Origin: Gammaproteobacteria bacterium
GTDB lineage: Bacteria > Pseudomonadota > Gammaproteobacteria > Pseudomonadales > Azotimanducaceae
Assembly: GCA_009840545.1 (NCBI GenBank)
Contig: VXNM01000009.1
Location: 465,427 to 529,426, forward strand
Direction of reading: 5' to 3'
DNA length: 64,000 bases
The position numbers were made by a program, and so were the translations under genes. Positions 28,264 through 38,411 of the stretch are shown piece after piece. The notes under the pieces are model-generated. The model was given only the letters and a program-made list of their open reading frames with translations, was not told the origin of the DNA and made no database searches. The first letter of the stretch is position 1; the number at the start of each line of letters is the position of its first letter.

Positions 28264-30534
28264 TTAGTTTTGTAGATTGAATCCGATTTCTATCGAGCGT
28301 CCAGGAAGTGGCACTTGATCTTTGACCGGAGACGTGTGTGGTCGTCGCTCTGCGTCCAGAAGATTCTTGCACTGCAAAAACACTCGCGCCCAACTGTCTG
28401 CAAATGCGAACTTGTACTCAACGTCAAGCGTTATGTCAGTGTAAGCATCCGTGGGGAGAATATTGTCAGCCGTATCGCTCACTTCCGTATGGTATTCAAT
28501 CGTGCCTGCCAAGATTAGGTCTCCTCGGTGAGCCTCAACTACTCCTCTGAACCTGTCCGCAGGTTCCCGTGGCGAAGAGTCATTTCCCGGAAGATCGATT
28601 TTCGCTTCGACGAAATCGTATCCGAGCAGCGTCTCAACGAGCCAGCCGTTGCCTTCGTAGAGCAGGTAGTTCAATGAAATGTCGCTACCCATAAAGGAAG
28701 CATCCTCCTGCGTGTACTGAAATACGGGCAGTTCATCTTCAATTTCGCCTGTTGGAGTGCCATAGATGTAACCGTCCGCCCACCGAAGGTATCCAGTTAC
28801 TTTGGCACGCAAAGAGCCCTCCTCGAATTCAAGCGATGCGTTGAGAGAGTGAATATTCTCGTTCTCTAGACTCGGGTTCGGCTCTAGGTGGCTTCCAATC
28901 GCCAAATGCACTCCTTCGACATAGAGCTCATCGGCCAAGGGTGCTCGAGAAGAGTAGTCGTAAGATCCGTCGAGAACGAGACCCGGTTGCAGCGAGCGGG
29001 AAAATCCACCGGAAACGTTGAACAGATTGAAGTTCTTGTCGCCTTCAGGCTCGTAGTCGACAGTCACACTTTCAAGCCTTAACCCGACTTGGTAGTGAGT
29101 TCCATCCCGTTCCGTATGACCCACCCAAAAAGCACCAAAGCTGGATGTAGTAATCGGGTCTGAGTTGACTCCTTCCGACGCGAAGACGAACTCACTGCTA
29201 TTGAAGTTTCCCCCGACCACATGAGTCCAATCGTTGAGCTTCTCTAGAGTCAGTAGAAGCCGTGTATCCATTGCATCGCGACGCTTGAACGTTGTTTCAA
29301 CAACCGAGTCCGCAAGTTCATCGTGGACGTAGTCGCTCAGACCCAATCGCCATGTCAACTCGTCCACATACTGGAATGGTGTGTTCAAGCCCAGCTCCGA
29401 GTCGAAACGAATGTAGTCCAAGTCAATGACAACACGTTCTGCTTCTTCGTGTCCTTCCTCGTGGTGTTCTTCTTCCTCATGTTCTTCTTCGCCCTCCTCA
29501 TGATGTTCCTCTTCATCATGATGATGTTCTTCTTCATGGTGGGCATGTTCCACAGGAATGCCAAAGATTGCGTCAGAGGTCGAAACCGAGACACCCGCAT
29601 ATCCCCAGTCTCTCACCCAAGAGAGACCTGCGGACAATCCACGATTCTCGATGTCACTATTGGGCAGGGTGCCACACTCGTTCTCGATATGTTCATCTTC
29701 GTGCTCACCCTCATGTTCGTCCTCGTGTTCGTCCTCGTGCATCTCTTCCTCTTCTTCACGGTGATGCACAAGCCGATCCGAGAGCGCACAACCAGGAATC
29801 TCGTACGAGTCCGCTTGCCGGTAGAAAGTGTCGAAGTGCAGAATTAGATCCTCAACACTAATGTCCGCTCTTCCCGCAAGAAAATTTCTTCCACCGTTGT
29901 CACGAGTCCGCATCTCGAAGCGATAGTTGGTGGGATCCTCGGGCACTTCGCTAAGGATCCGGCCAGTCTCGGTATTGATAACACCACCTGAGGAACCTGA
30001 ACCAAAAAGCAGCGTGTTTGGTCCCTTCAGGACTTCAATCTGCTTCGCGAAAAAGGGATCGACAAGAGGCGGATGGTCTCCAGGATAACTAGCCACGTCC
30101 ATCGGTCGCAAGCGATCATAGAGAACCAAAATCCGAGGTCCATCCATACCGTGAATCACGGGATGAGATACGCCAGGCCCGTAAGAAGCGCTACGAGCTC
30201 CAGGTACTGAAGCAATGACATCAGCCAAGTTCTCGACACGAACGCGATCAAGATTGTTGTAATCAATTGAAACCACATCAATGTTGCCAATTGCTCGCAC
30301 GCCTGCGCCCGACAGCGGATGAGCTACAACCCTTACTTCTTCAAGAAAAGATGGAGCACTCGCGGCAGGTTGATCATCTTGACTTTCTTTCTCAGCGTCT
30401 TGTTGCGCTGATGTTTCTTTCGTATCAGCACTAGCATTGACTGACAAAAGGCAAACAACCAGTGCTACAAGACAAGAACTCGTCAGAGCACTTACTTGCA
30501 AACGGAGTCCTAGAAGATTCTTCCTACCAAACAT
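28264..30534 (-). CDS. TonB-dependent receptor with His/Glu-rich metal loops, ZnuD-like
   Basis: A 756-residue outer-membrane receptor with signal peptide, plug (DGPRILVLYDRLRPMDVASYPGDHPPLVDPFFAKQIEVLKGPNTLLFGSG) and barrel ending RSIEIGFNL. Two extracellular loops are extremely rich in His and Glu, at about 257-286 and 329-367. The first is flanked by Cys249 and Cys287, which could form a disulphide. This architecture matches the zinc receptor ZnuD of Neisseria and Acinetobacter. Zinc (or another divalent metal) uptake is therefore likely. AGAGG lies about 9 nt before the ATG. I could not recognise a Zur box in the 179-bp upstream region. Confidence 0.88.
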   Translation of the reverse strand: MFGRKNLLGLRLQVSALTSSCLVALVVCLLSVNASADTKETSAQQDAEKESQDDQPAASAPSFLEEVRVVAHPLSGAGVRAIGNIDVVSIDYNNLDRVRVENLADVIASVPGARSASYGPGVSHPVIHGMDGPRILVLYDRLRPMDVASYPGDHPPLVDPFFAKQIEVLKGPNTLLFGSGSSGGVINTETGRILSEVPEDPTNYRFEMRTRDNGGRNFLAGRADISVEDLILHFDTFYRQADSYEIPGCALSDRLVHHREEEEEMHEDEHEDEHEGEHEDEHIENECGTLPNSDIENRGLSAGLSWVRDWGYAGVSVSTSDAIFGIPVEHAHHEEEHHHDEEEHHEEGEEEHEEEEHHEEGHEEAERVVIDLDYIRFDSELGLNTPFQYVDELTWRLGLSDYVHDELADSVVETTFKRRDAMDTRLLLTLEKLNDWTHVVGGNFNSSEFVFASEGVNSDPITTSSFGAFWVGHTERDGTHYQVGLRLESVTVDYEPEGDKNFNLFNVSGGFSRSLQPGLVLDGSYDYSSRAPLADELYVEGVHLAIGSHLEPNPSLENENIHSLNASLEFEEGSLRAKVTGYLRWADGYIYGTPTGEIEDELPVFQYTQEDASFMGSDISLNYLLYEGNGWLVETLLGYDFVEAKIDLPGNDSSPREPADRFRGVVEAHRGDLILAGTIEYHTEVSDTADNILPTDAYTDITLDVEYKFAFADSWARVFLQCKNLLDAERRPHTSPVKDQVPLPGRSIEIGFNLQN

Positions 30535-30713
30535 ATTTTGTTTCCTCTTTGTTGATGCCTCGTATCACATTTCGCGATCAACGTCTGACTGGGTCCTTGA
30601 GCGATTGTGATTACAAATCGCATCTACACCATGATGGATCGCGACCGCATAGTGTAAGTAAGCTTGAACTGCTTTACCAGATATAAGGTAGGTTACACCT
30701 CATGTCAAGAGAG

Positions 30714-33700
30714 CTAACGCCTAAAACGACCGAAGAATCTTCCAATGTCGTCGAGAATTAGGTATAGACACGGAAGCACGAGCAACGAACCAATGGTCGA
30801 TGCGGCAAGCCCGCCAATAATCGTCATGGCCATTGGTTGTCGCAGTACTGCGCCCTCGCCTCCGCCGAACAACAATGGCGTTAGAGCCAGTGTCGTTGTA
30901 AGCGTTGTCATTGTTATTGGTCTCAAGCGGATTCCGGCAGCTTCAGACAGTGCTTGAATTCTCTCCTTCCCGTCAGCCATTAGTTGGCGAGCGGTAGCAA
31001 CCAAGAGTACTGCATCGTTCACGGCGACTCCAGCCAAGACGATCAAACCCAACATAACCATCACGCCTATGGGCTCACCAAAAGGTACTAGTGCTCCAGC
31101 GACTCCGATTAGTCCCACAGGAATGGCGTACAGAATCGTTATGGGTTGCAACAGCGATTCAAAAGAACCAGCAAGTACTAACAAGACCAATAGCAGAGCC
31201 AGAATGCCCGCCAATTGAAGCTCCCCGAAAGTCTTGGCACGCTCTTCTTCCTCCCCTCTAAGCGCTATGGTCATGCCTGTCGGCAAAGGTTTGTCTTTCA
31301 AGACTTCGTTCACCGAATTGATCGCTTGTGGTTGCGTGAATCCCTCGTTTACCAACGCAGTCACTTGAGCAACCCGGCGTTGATCCCTTCGAAATATCTC
31401 TCGAGCTCCTGTGACTTCTTCGAATTTTGCTATTTCTCCAATGGCTACTTTGCGGCCTCCGCTAGCGAGGAATACCACATCATCTAATTCCTCCTTGTGA
31501 ACTGTTTCCATCCTTAGCATCACTGGATATTCTTCGTCCCCCACCGAGAGGTAGGTCACGTTTTGGCCATCGAGATTGGATTGAAGAACGCTCGCGACCG
31601 TGTTCATGTCTATTCCTAGAGCATCCGCAACAGCGTGATCTAAACGCACTCTGAGTTCCGGCGGTCCTCCCTCAAACGAAGAGCGCACGTTCCAGAGCTC
31701 AGGAAGCGCAACCATGGCTACTCGGATCTCTTCGGTGATATCCCGGAGATCAGAAAGCGTATTACCTGAAATCTCGACTACCACCGGAGCCATTCCGGTA
31801 TCCAAAGCCTCGCTCAACGCAGACCTGTTGAGTTCCCACTCGATCTCCGTATTTGGAATCTCGTCAAGGTCATCGGACATCGCTGCAGCAAACGCCTTGC
31901 CCGGTGGAGCCTCGTCCGTCAAACGCACTATCAACCGAGCCGTGTTTTCCTCCGTCATTTCTTCACGGATGACTCGATCGTCATCTGGCAGCCTCCCAAT
32001 TTCTGCCAATGTAGCATTTACAAACTCGGGCGCACCTGCGCGAATTGACGACTCAATACCCTCGACAAGTTTCGCCGTGGATTCCACGCGCTGACCGCTT
32101 GGACCAATTATTCGCACTGAAAATTGTTTCGGATCGGAGGGCGGCAAGAGTTCCGTGCCTAGACCCAAGAGTCCGTACACAGCTCCTCCCACGGCCACGG
32201 CGGAGATCAATACTATGAGCCACGGCACTCGCAGAAAACCTGACACCATGCTCTCCAATCCTCTACGTATGGGGTGGACTTTTTCTGCCACAACATTACC
32301 TAGTTCATCTCGTTTCGCTGGCTCGAGAAACCACTGTCCGAGAGCTGGAATGAAAAACACAGCAACAGCCAAGGAGGCGACAAGCGAAATCACAACTGTG
32401 AACGCGATTCCATCAATCAATCGAGCAGCAAGCCCCTGAACGAAGAAGACAGGGATAAATACAACGCAAGTGGTCAATGTGCTGGCTGTGATCGCACCTG
32501 CCACCAGCCCCGTTCCTTTACGGGCTGCATCCACTGGAGAATCACCAGCTCGAATTCTTCGATACATCGACTCGACCACAACAATCGCGTTGTCTACGAG
32601 CATCCCAGCACCAAGCGCCAAACCACCTAGAGTGACGATATTGAAACTGTAGTTGCCAAAGTGCATGAAGAATATTGCAGTGAGAATCGATACCGGCACC
32701 GCAAGACTAACGATAAATGTGGCCCCAATAGATCGAAGAAAGAACGCAAGAACAACAATGGCGAGCGCAATACCTACCAACGCGGCAAAACGCAAGTCAT
32801 CGAGTGCATCCACTACAAGAGTTGCGTTGTCGGTGATCATATGAACTTCGACGTCCGGTAGGTCCTCACTCAAACCAGTCATGGCTTCGGTGATAGTTTG
32901 GGACACGGAAACCGTATTCGCACCAGCTTCCTTGTAGATCGATAACCCTACGCCTTCCTGTCCGTTCACCATGACAATGTGATCGATTTCGACAACTCCG
33001 GGAACCACGTCGGCTACGTCTTTCACTCTCACTGCAACACGTGAGCTACCTTCGATGTTCATGTATCTGACAATTACGTCTTCGACGTCGCTGGCGTCCT
33101 CGAATCGCATGCGACCTCGAACCGTAAACACGTTGCCGCGGTCTTCCAAAACTCCAGCGTTTATGTCGCGATTTTCCGAACTGATTCTTCCTGCTATTTC
33201 ACCCAGTGAGATTCCAAACGCACTCGCACGATACTCATCGAAAATGACGCTTATCTCACGTTGCCGCCCGCCTGTCACCTGAACTTCCGCTACCCCTGTA
33301 AGAGCTTCCAACGAAGTTGCAAGCTGTCGCCGAGCAATTTGGCGAAGTTCGACAAGATCAGGGTCTCCAGAGGGAGCAACCAGTCCCAAAATCAAGATCG
33401 GTTCCTGACTTGGATCGAACCTCTTTACGAGTACTTCGTCAACTTGTGGATTAGATTCAAATCCACCAACAGCCTTTTGAACATCGATAAGACCGGTATC
33501 GATGTTGGTATCCCAATCAAAGTGAACGGTAGCTATCAAGCGCCCAGTCCGGGCTACCTGTTCAACGTCCACCACACCTCGAACACTGTATAGTTGGGAC
33601 TCCAGTGACTCCCCGTAGAGGCGTTCCATCTCTTGAGGAGGCCTGTCGCCTGAACGAACGGACACAGTTACAGTGGGACTTTGAAGGTCAGGAAGAAGGT

Positions 33701-33815
33701 TGATTGGGAGTCGATTGAACGCAAGCACGCCTACCAACCCAACGGAGACAGCTAATACGCAAATTGCGATGGGTCTCCTAGTTGCGAGACCCGCAAGGCT
33801 TTCGAAGAAATTCAC
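30714..33815 (-). CDS. RND efflux transporter, inner-membrane pump (HAE1-type)
   Basis: A 1033-residue pump of the AcrB/MexB superfamily: a membrane segment at the very N-terminus (RRPIAICVLAVSVGLVGVLAF), two large periplasmic loops, and 12 membrane segments in all. TM4 has LALGAGMLVDNAIVVVES, in which one of the two proton-relay Asp positions is Asn, common outside the classic drug-pump group. The C-terminal VLAGVAVNDAVLLVATARQLMADG is conserved. The GTG at 33815 directly abuts the stop of the adaptor gene, so translation is coupled. No TolC-type outer-membrane gene is adjacent. Substrate unknown. Confidence 0.93.
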   Translation of the reverse strand: MNFFESLAGLATRRPIAICVLAVSVGLVGVLAFNRLPINLLPDLQSPTVTVSVRSGDRPPQEMERLYGESLESQLYSVRGVVDVEQVARTGRLIATVHFDWDTNIDTGLIDVQKAVGGFESNPQVDEVLVKRFDPSQEPILILGLVAPSGDPDLVELRQIARRQLATSLEALTGVAEVQVTGGRQREISVIFDEYRASAFGISLGEIAGRISSENRDINAGVLEDRGNVFTVRGRMRFEDASDVEDVIVRYMNIEGSSRVAVRVKDVADVVPGVVEIDHIVMVNGQEGVGLSIYKEAGANTVSVSQTITEAMTGLSEDLPDVEVHMITDNATLVVDALDDLRFAALVGIALAIVVLAFFLRSIGATFIVSLAVPVSILTAIFFMHFGNYSFNIVTLGGLALGAGMLVDNAIVVVESMYRRIRAGDSPVDAARKGTGLVAGAITASTLTTCVVFIPVFFVQGLAARLIDGIAFTVVISLVASLAVAVFFIPALGQWFLEPAKRDELGNVVAEKVHPIRRGLESMVSGFLRVPWLIVLISAVAVGGAVYGLLGLGTELLPPSDPKQFSVRIIGPSGQRVESTAKLVEGIESSIRAGAPEFVNATLAEIGRLPDDDRVIREEMTEENTARLIVRLTDEAPPGKAFAAAMSDDLDEIPNTEIEWELNRSALSEALDTGMAPVVVEISGNTLSDLRDITEEIRVAMVALPELWNVRSSFEGGPPELRVRLDHAVADALGIDMNTVASVLQSNLDGQNVTYLSVGDEEYPVMLRMETVHKEELDDVVFLASGGRKVAIGEIAKFEEVTGAREIFRRDQRRVAQVTALVNEGFTQPQAINSVNEVLKDKPLPTGMTIALRGEEEERAKTFGELQLAGILALLLVLLVLAGSFESLLQPITILYAIPVGLIGVAGALVPFGEPIGVMVMLGLIVLAGVAVNDAVLLVATARQLMADGKERIQALSEAAGIRLRPITMTTLTTTLALTPLLFGGGEGAVLRQPMAMTIIGGLAASTIGSLLVLPCLYLILDDIGRFFGRFRR

Positions 33816-34916
33816 TTAGCCGCCGAGCACACGAACCAACGCGTTGTCTCTTAGTATTTCCAGGCCCCTAACGACGACTTGGTCTCCCGGTTTAACACCC
33901 TCAATGACTTCATGATGGTCGTCATCTGCCAGTCCGAGTTGGACTGTTGTGCGTTTGACTCTCTGTCCATCCAAAACGAAGACGACCGACTCGCGACCCC
34001 TTCGGGAAACAGACTCGTAGCTGACAACAGGAACTTCAAGACGCTGCTCTGTAATGATGTCAACTTGAACAAACATTCCAGGACGAAGAACTCGTTCGTT
34101 GTTGTCAACTTCTATGACGGCTTTAAATGTGTGCGTCTGGGGGTTAACCGTTGGTGAGAGTCGGACAACTTTGCCCATTATGTCCACGTCGGAAAAAGCA
34201 TAGTGGCTAACCCGTGCAGGCTGACCCACCTTTACCCTGCTTAACTCGGGACCAATCAAATCGATGTCTGCTTCAAGTACATCTAGAGAAGCAATTTGAG
34301 CAACCAAGAGTCCGCTGCTCACTAGCTGACCATCTGCAATGGGAATGTCGTTCTGATCCCTTGCCAGAATTAGGATTACGCCATCGATTGGAGAAATAAT
34401 CTGAGTGTTCTCATCGCTAAGTTTGGCTCGGTCATAGGCATCTTGAGCCTGTTGTAGCGACTGTTCCGTCTGTTTGAGTTCTGATTCAGATATATGGCCT
34501 TGCTCGAACAATCGTGTACGTCGATTGTGTTCATCTCTAGCATTCTGTAGCGAGAGACGAGCTGACTCCATTGCAATCTGCAGCCTTGCTTCCTCACCGG
34601 TGATTTGACCCAAGACGTCGCCCGCGCGCACCTGTCGACCCTCAGTAAAACGATTTCCGTCCTCATCACGCTCAATGTAGATTCTTCCCTGTACTTGAGC
34701 ATTAACCCGAGCGCTGTCCTTCGTACGGAGATTTCCAGTCGCGACGATAACGCTTTCTACGTTCCCCAATTCCACAGTTTCAACTTCCACTGGAGCCCGA
34801 ACCTCGAGCATTGGAGGTGGTGGAGCTGGATTGCAACCAGCGGCGAGTCCTGCCACTAAGACTAAGAAGAATGTCGCTCTCACTGTTCGTTCCATCGGCA
34901 TTGTTGATTTATCCAA
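33816..34916 (-). CDS. RND efflux periplasmic adaptor (membrane fusion protein)
   Basis: A 366-residue lipoprotein adaptor (lipobox AAGC) with the MFP layout: barrel-sandwich halves, a helical hairpin (ARLQIAMESARLSLQNARDEHNRRTRLFEQGHISESELKQTEQSLQQAQDAYDRAKL) split by short linkers, then IISPIDGVILILARDQNDIPIADGQLV and a beta-barrel domain (RLSPTVNPQTHTFKAVIEV). It bridges the RND pump to an outer-membrane channel. The translation start may be TTG at 34916 or ATG at 34901/34895. It begins right at the stop of the ABC permease gene. Confidence 0.9.
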   Translation of the reverse strand: MDKSTMPMERTVRATFFLVLVAGLAAGCNPAPPPPMLEVRAPVEVETVELGNVESVIVATGNLRTKDSARVNAQVQGRIYIERDEDGNRFTEGRQVRAGDVLGQITGEEARLQIAMESARLSLQNARDEHNRRTRLFEQGHISESELKQTEQSLQQAQDAYDRAKLSDENTQIISPIDGVILILARDQNDIPIADGQLVSSGLLVAQIASLDVLEADIDLIGPELSRVKVGQPARVSHYAFSDVDIMGKVVRLSPTVNPQTHTFKAVIEVDNNERVLRPGMFVQVDIITEQRLEVPVVSYESVSRRGRESVVFVLDGQRVKRTTVQLGLADDDHHEVIEGVKPGDQVVVRGLEILRDNALVRVLGG

Positions 34917-37900
34917 TTAGTTTGTTGGTTCTTCGGCACGCGTCCACCGCACGGCATCCGCAATTCCGACGTCATCGCTTTGTGTGATTACGACAGCTAC
35001 TTCGGGCGATTCGACGTCGAACTGTCCGAGATCGTTCCAACCTTCCGTCGCAGACTCCACGTCGAACTCAATGCTCTTGACACCATTTCCGGCTTGAATT
35101 TCGATCTGATGATTGCCAAAGTCAATAAATCTTCGATAGCCATACGTGTTTGACGCAACGTAGTCCCATTCCTTCTTCTCTCTCTTGAAATTTGGCACGT
35201 GATATTCCAAGTTCCATCTACCCAGTGAAGGAAGCTGTGCGGAGAATGTAGAAGTTGAAAGGCTGGATCCCGATGGATTGACTGCATACGTGTGACGGTA
35301 TTTGCCATAGCTTGTGGGTTCCGCATCTCTATACCAACGAGAAAATCGATCGCCAATGATGGGGAATGGCAAACTCCAAGCAAAGGTGCTGCGTAACGTT
35401 GGTAATCCGCGATCGTATTCTGGATCCGGCAGCGCCAGAAAGTATCCTAACCACCCAGGCATAGCTGAGTCTTCAATCACATCGTCCGTCTCCACTGCGA
35501 ATCCCGAGTCCAAGTCGTCCACTATGACAGCCATTGCATCCTGAGCCTTCCATTCCACTTCAGTCACGTAGGGCAACTGCGGGGAATCAGTTGGTTGGTA
35601 ATCTTTCATTGGTGGAATGTTCACCAGCAAAGACTCACGGTTTAACGACAAGTGTGGGTCCACCCACACTTGATGCACAGGAGTATCACTTTGAAACACG
35701 ATGCGAACCGAAGTATTACCGTCTATTCGGATCGGTTTCATTCGATTCATTTCGCGTTGCTTCTTACCCCATAGCCCTTCATACACCACGGAGACAACAC
35801 CAGGTACAGGCTCATCGTTTCGAAGAATGAAGCTGGTCTGGTAGACCGCTTCGCCGGTGCTTGTATCTTGTAATCGCTCCACACTCTGATCAGCAACGAT
35901 GAAACCAGGCAATCCGGTACCGTGCAGCCAATCTCCAAGCAGCAATTGAAAATCCAATCCCAAATCCAAGGCAGTATCGAAAAACTCTTGGTCCGAATAG
36001 GAGCGCCCGCTGAAGCGCGAAGTCAGTTCGTTCAAGAACAATCCGACTTCCTCTTCCTCAAACCCTTCAAGCACTGAGTCTGCGATCGAACTCCCCTTAA
36101 GAAGGAGTGCATGGTAGGCCTCCCGAGGGTCGGAGTGATAATCGATTCCACTCAGAGACTGTGCTAACACGCTGTCCCAGACAGACGGCAAATTGGAGAA
36201 TCTCTCACGCCAATTGAATTCCCCCATACCGCTGACAAAACCGGCACCGGCAACAGCCCCCATAGCTTGGCTCGAATCGGTGCGGGACATCGCCATGTGA
36301 ATGGAAAAGTAACCCGTCCTCGTCCTCTCAAATGCCAATCTACTCGCGATTTCGTCTACTACAAACGCCAGAGCTGTAGCACCAGCACCTTCCGGCATAG
36401 TTTGATAGGTCACCAAGTTCTTCGAAAGGCTGATGAAGGGATTTCCTCCGTGATAGTCATTCTCAAAGAACGTACCAACAATCCATAGCAAGTATTGGGC
36501 CAAATCATCATCGTCTACGACTTTTTCTCGGCCCAGCCGTAACGAATTCTCAAAACGTGCGGTGGGAAGCCCCGATTCGCGCAGCATGTGAATACCTGGC
36601 GGAGAGTACACACTGTCCATACGCCATCCACCGCCATAAACTCTCAACGAGGCTGGCACTTCCACAAGTGTCAAAGTCTCAAGAGGATAGTCAAGACCGA
36701 CCTTGCGCAGTTCTACCAGTCTGTCTTCAATCCATTGCTCCAGTGCAGGCACCATCGGTTCGAGAACATCTAGATTCTTCATGTGCTCCTTGCTCAAGAG
36801 CAGTTCAAAATTCGTGCCGCCTACAGCCATCGAACGGTGAGCAAATTTCGATCCCAAGAGTGCAACTTCCGGTATGGGAATGCGAGGGATGAACCTGAAA
36901 CGAGTTCTCTCTCCTTCATCAAGTATCTGACGGGTTCCGGGTCCTGCCACTAGCCAACCATTGGGGACATCGACTTCGAGGTCTACTTCAAAGAAGTCCT
37001 GTGGTCTGATTTCCCAATCGGTTGTTCCATAAGCGCTGCCCGAAGTTGGTAACCAACTTACGCCAGGCATCAATGCGAAATAATTTGAATGGAAAATGTA
37101 ATTCTCTTGTCCGTAGAAGAACAAGTTCTCAAAATCCGAATAATCCATTTCGGAAAAGTCCAAAGCGCTGTCCAAATATGCGAACGACGAGTCTGGAACG
37201 CCATCTGCAACAAGCTGCAATTCCTCTGTAGAAGTCGACCTTTCTTCACGCGCTACTGTCAGTAGTCCTCCTTCAAATTGGTAGTCGTTCGAAGTTAATC
37301 TCTTGCCGTTCAGAGTCAGTGTCCGAATTTTGTATCCAGGGTTCAAGTTAAAGAGAAGATCTTTGGTTGCTCCAAAGTCGTTAGAAACTATCGTGATCGA
37401 GAGGTCGAGGGCTATTCGGCGGCCAGGTTGTAGCGTCACAGTTCCCTTGATTCTCTCAATGTCTGTTTGAGAAGCGTTCTGATGTGCTTTATGTAGTGCC
37501 GCCCATTCCTCCACCTGACGCAATTTTGAAGATTCTGAAAAATAGAGTCCAAGAACTCCTGCTATTCCCAGAACTAGGACCAAAGATCCAGCCCCCAAGA
37601 ACACTGGTCGTCGACCCACTGGCTCCTGTCTGGGATGAAGTGCTGCGGCCAATACTAAGAACCCCGCTGACAGCAGCAACATCACAATCCGATTGATCAT
37701 CACGTCCGCGAAGAAAATACGAGGTAATAAGTCCGAGGGGAATACTTGGTTAAAGGAAGATGTGGACAGGGCGGCGGTCACGAAGTAAGGAAGCCTTGTA
37801 AGCACGTAGAACATCCCGACCATCAATACCAGCACTACAACCACAACAAAGAGTCGATTGCGTAGAACGACAGTAAGAAAAATGGTCAGAGATCCCCATA

Positions 37901-38405
37901 GAGCAAAGTTCGGAATGATGTCGAAGAGTAGGAAACTGATTACACTCGTCGGCTCGATTGAACTGCCGATCATCCATCCTGCTGTCTCAGCTAGCCACCC
38001 AAAAAAACTTATGAAGGCAAAAATCGCAAGAACTGCAATACTCGTAACCAGAATGATCCCAATCAGTCTTCCCGCGAGTAATGAGAGGTTTGACATCGGG
38101 CGAGTGTCAATGGCCTCTCCGATGCGATCTTTAATATCTCGTGCACGAACGTCAAAGGCCAAGAACACGATTCCGATGTTGAATATCATCAGCGCCAAAG
38201 CACTTAGCCCAACAATTAAGTAACGCGGTCCTAGGAGTCCAGCGGCTGGAGAAATGTAAGACGAGAAAGCGTGCGCCGCGGACAAGTTCAACCATTGACC
38301 TGCACAAAGAAGAACCGCGACGACTATAAATACCCAAGTTCTTGCGAGTCTTCGGGTAGACCGCATTTCAGCCGCAGCGACCGACCATACCATGCCCAGT
38401 TTCAC
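34917..38405 (-). CDS. ABC transporter permease fused to M1-aminopeptidase-like domain
   Basis: A 1162-residue protein: an N-terminal ABC-2-type membrane part (six segments in about residues 20-260, another near 275-295), then a large extracytoplasmic part resembling the domain of M1-family aminopeptidases (for example VEVPASLRVYGGGWRMDSVYSPPGIHML and a C-terminal beta-rich region). The gluzincin motif HExxH is absent in the part I read, so it is probably not an active peptidase. Start is GTG at 38405 with AGGA upstream, 6 nt after the ATPase gene. Such permease/M1 fusions are known next to ABC ATPases; their substrate is not established. Confidence 0.8.
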   Translation of the reverse strand: MKLGMVWSVAAAEMRSTRRLARTWVFIVVAVLLCAGQWLNLSAAHAFSSYISPAAGLLGPRYLIVGLSALALMIFNIGIVFLAFDVRARDIKDRIGEAIDTRPMSNLSLLAGRLIGIILVTSIAVLAIFAFISFFGWLAETAGWMIGSSIEPTSVISFLLFDIIPNFALWGSLTIFLTVVLRNRLFVVVVVLVLMVGMFYVLTRLPYFVTAALSTSSFNQVFPSDLLPRIFFADVMINRIVMLLLSAGFLVLAAALHPRQEPVGRRPVFLGAGSLVLVLGIAGVLGLYFSESSKLRQVEEWAALHKAHQNASQTDIERIKGTVTLQPGRRIALDLSITIVSNDFGATKDLLFNLNPGYKIRTLTLNGKRLTSNDYQFEGGLLTVAREERSTSTEELQLVADGVPDSSFAYLDSALDFSEMDYSDFENLFFYGQENYIFHSNYFALMPGVSWLPTSGSAYGTTDWEIRPQDFFEVDLEVDVPNGWLVAGPGTRQILDEGERTRFRFIPRIPIPEVALLGSKFAHRSMAVGGTNFELLLSKEHMKNLDVLEPMVPALEQWIEDRLVELRKVGLDYPLETLTLVEVPASLRVYGGGWRMDSVYSPPGIHMLRESGLPTARFENSLRLGREKVVDDDDLAQYLLWIVGTFFENDYHGGNPFISLSKNLVTYQTMPEGAGATALAFVVDEIASRLAFERTRTGYFSIHMAMSRTDSSQAMGAVAGAGFVSGMGEFNWRERFSNLPSVWDSVLAQSLSGIDYHSDPREAYHALLLKGSSIADSVLEGFEEEEVGLFLNELTSRFSGRSYSDQEFFDTALDLGLDFQLLLGDWLHGTGLPGFIVADQSVERLQDTSTGEAVYQTSFILRNDEPVPGVVSVVYEGLWGKKQREMNRMKPIRIDGNTSVRIVFQSDTPVHQVWVDPHLSLNRESLLVNIPPMKDYQPTDSPQLPYVTEVEWKAQDAMAVIVDDLDSGFAVETDDVIEDSAMPGWLGYFLALPDPEYDRGLPTLRSTFAWSLPFPIIGDRFSRWYRDAEPTSYGKYRHTYAVNPSGSSLSTSTFSAQLPSLGRWNLEYHVPNFKREKKEWDYVASNTYGYRRFIDFGNHQIEIQAGNGVKSIEFDVESATEGWNDLGQFDVESPEVAVVITQSDDVGIADAVRWTRAEEPTN

Positions 38406-38411
38406 AGACGA

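Noticed and set aside
29323..29847. Long plus-strand frame rich in Phe/Met/Leu opposite the His-rich receptor loops
   Set aside because: It is the antisense of His/Glu repeat codons; the composition is an artefact of the repeats.
36000..36900. Active M1 peptidase site in the ABC permease fusion
   Set aside because: No HExxH motif seen in the M1-like part, so activity is not claimed.
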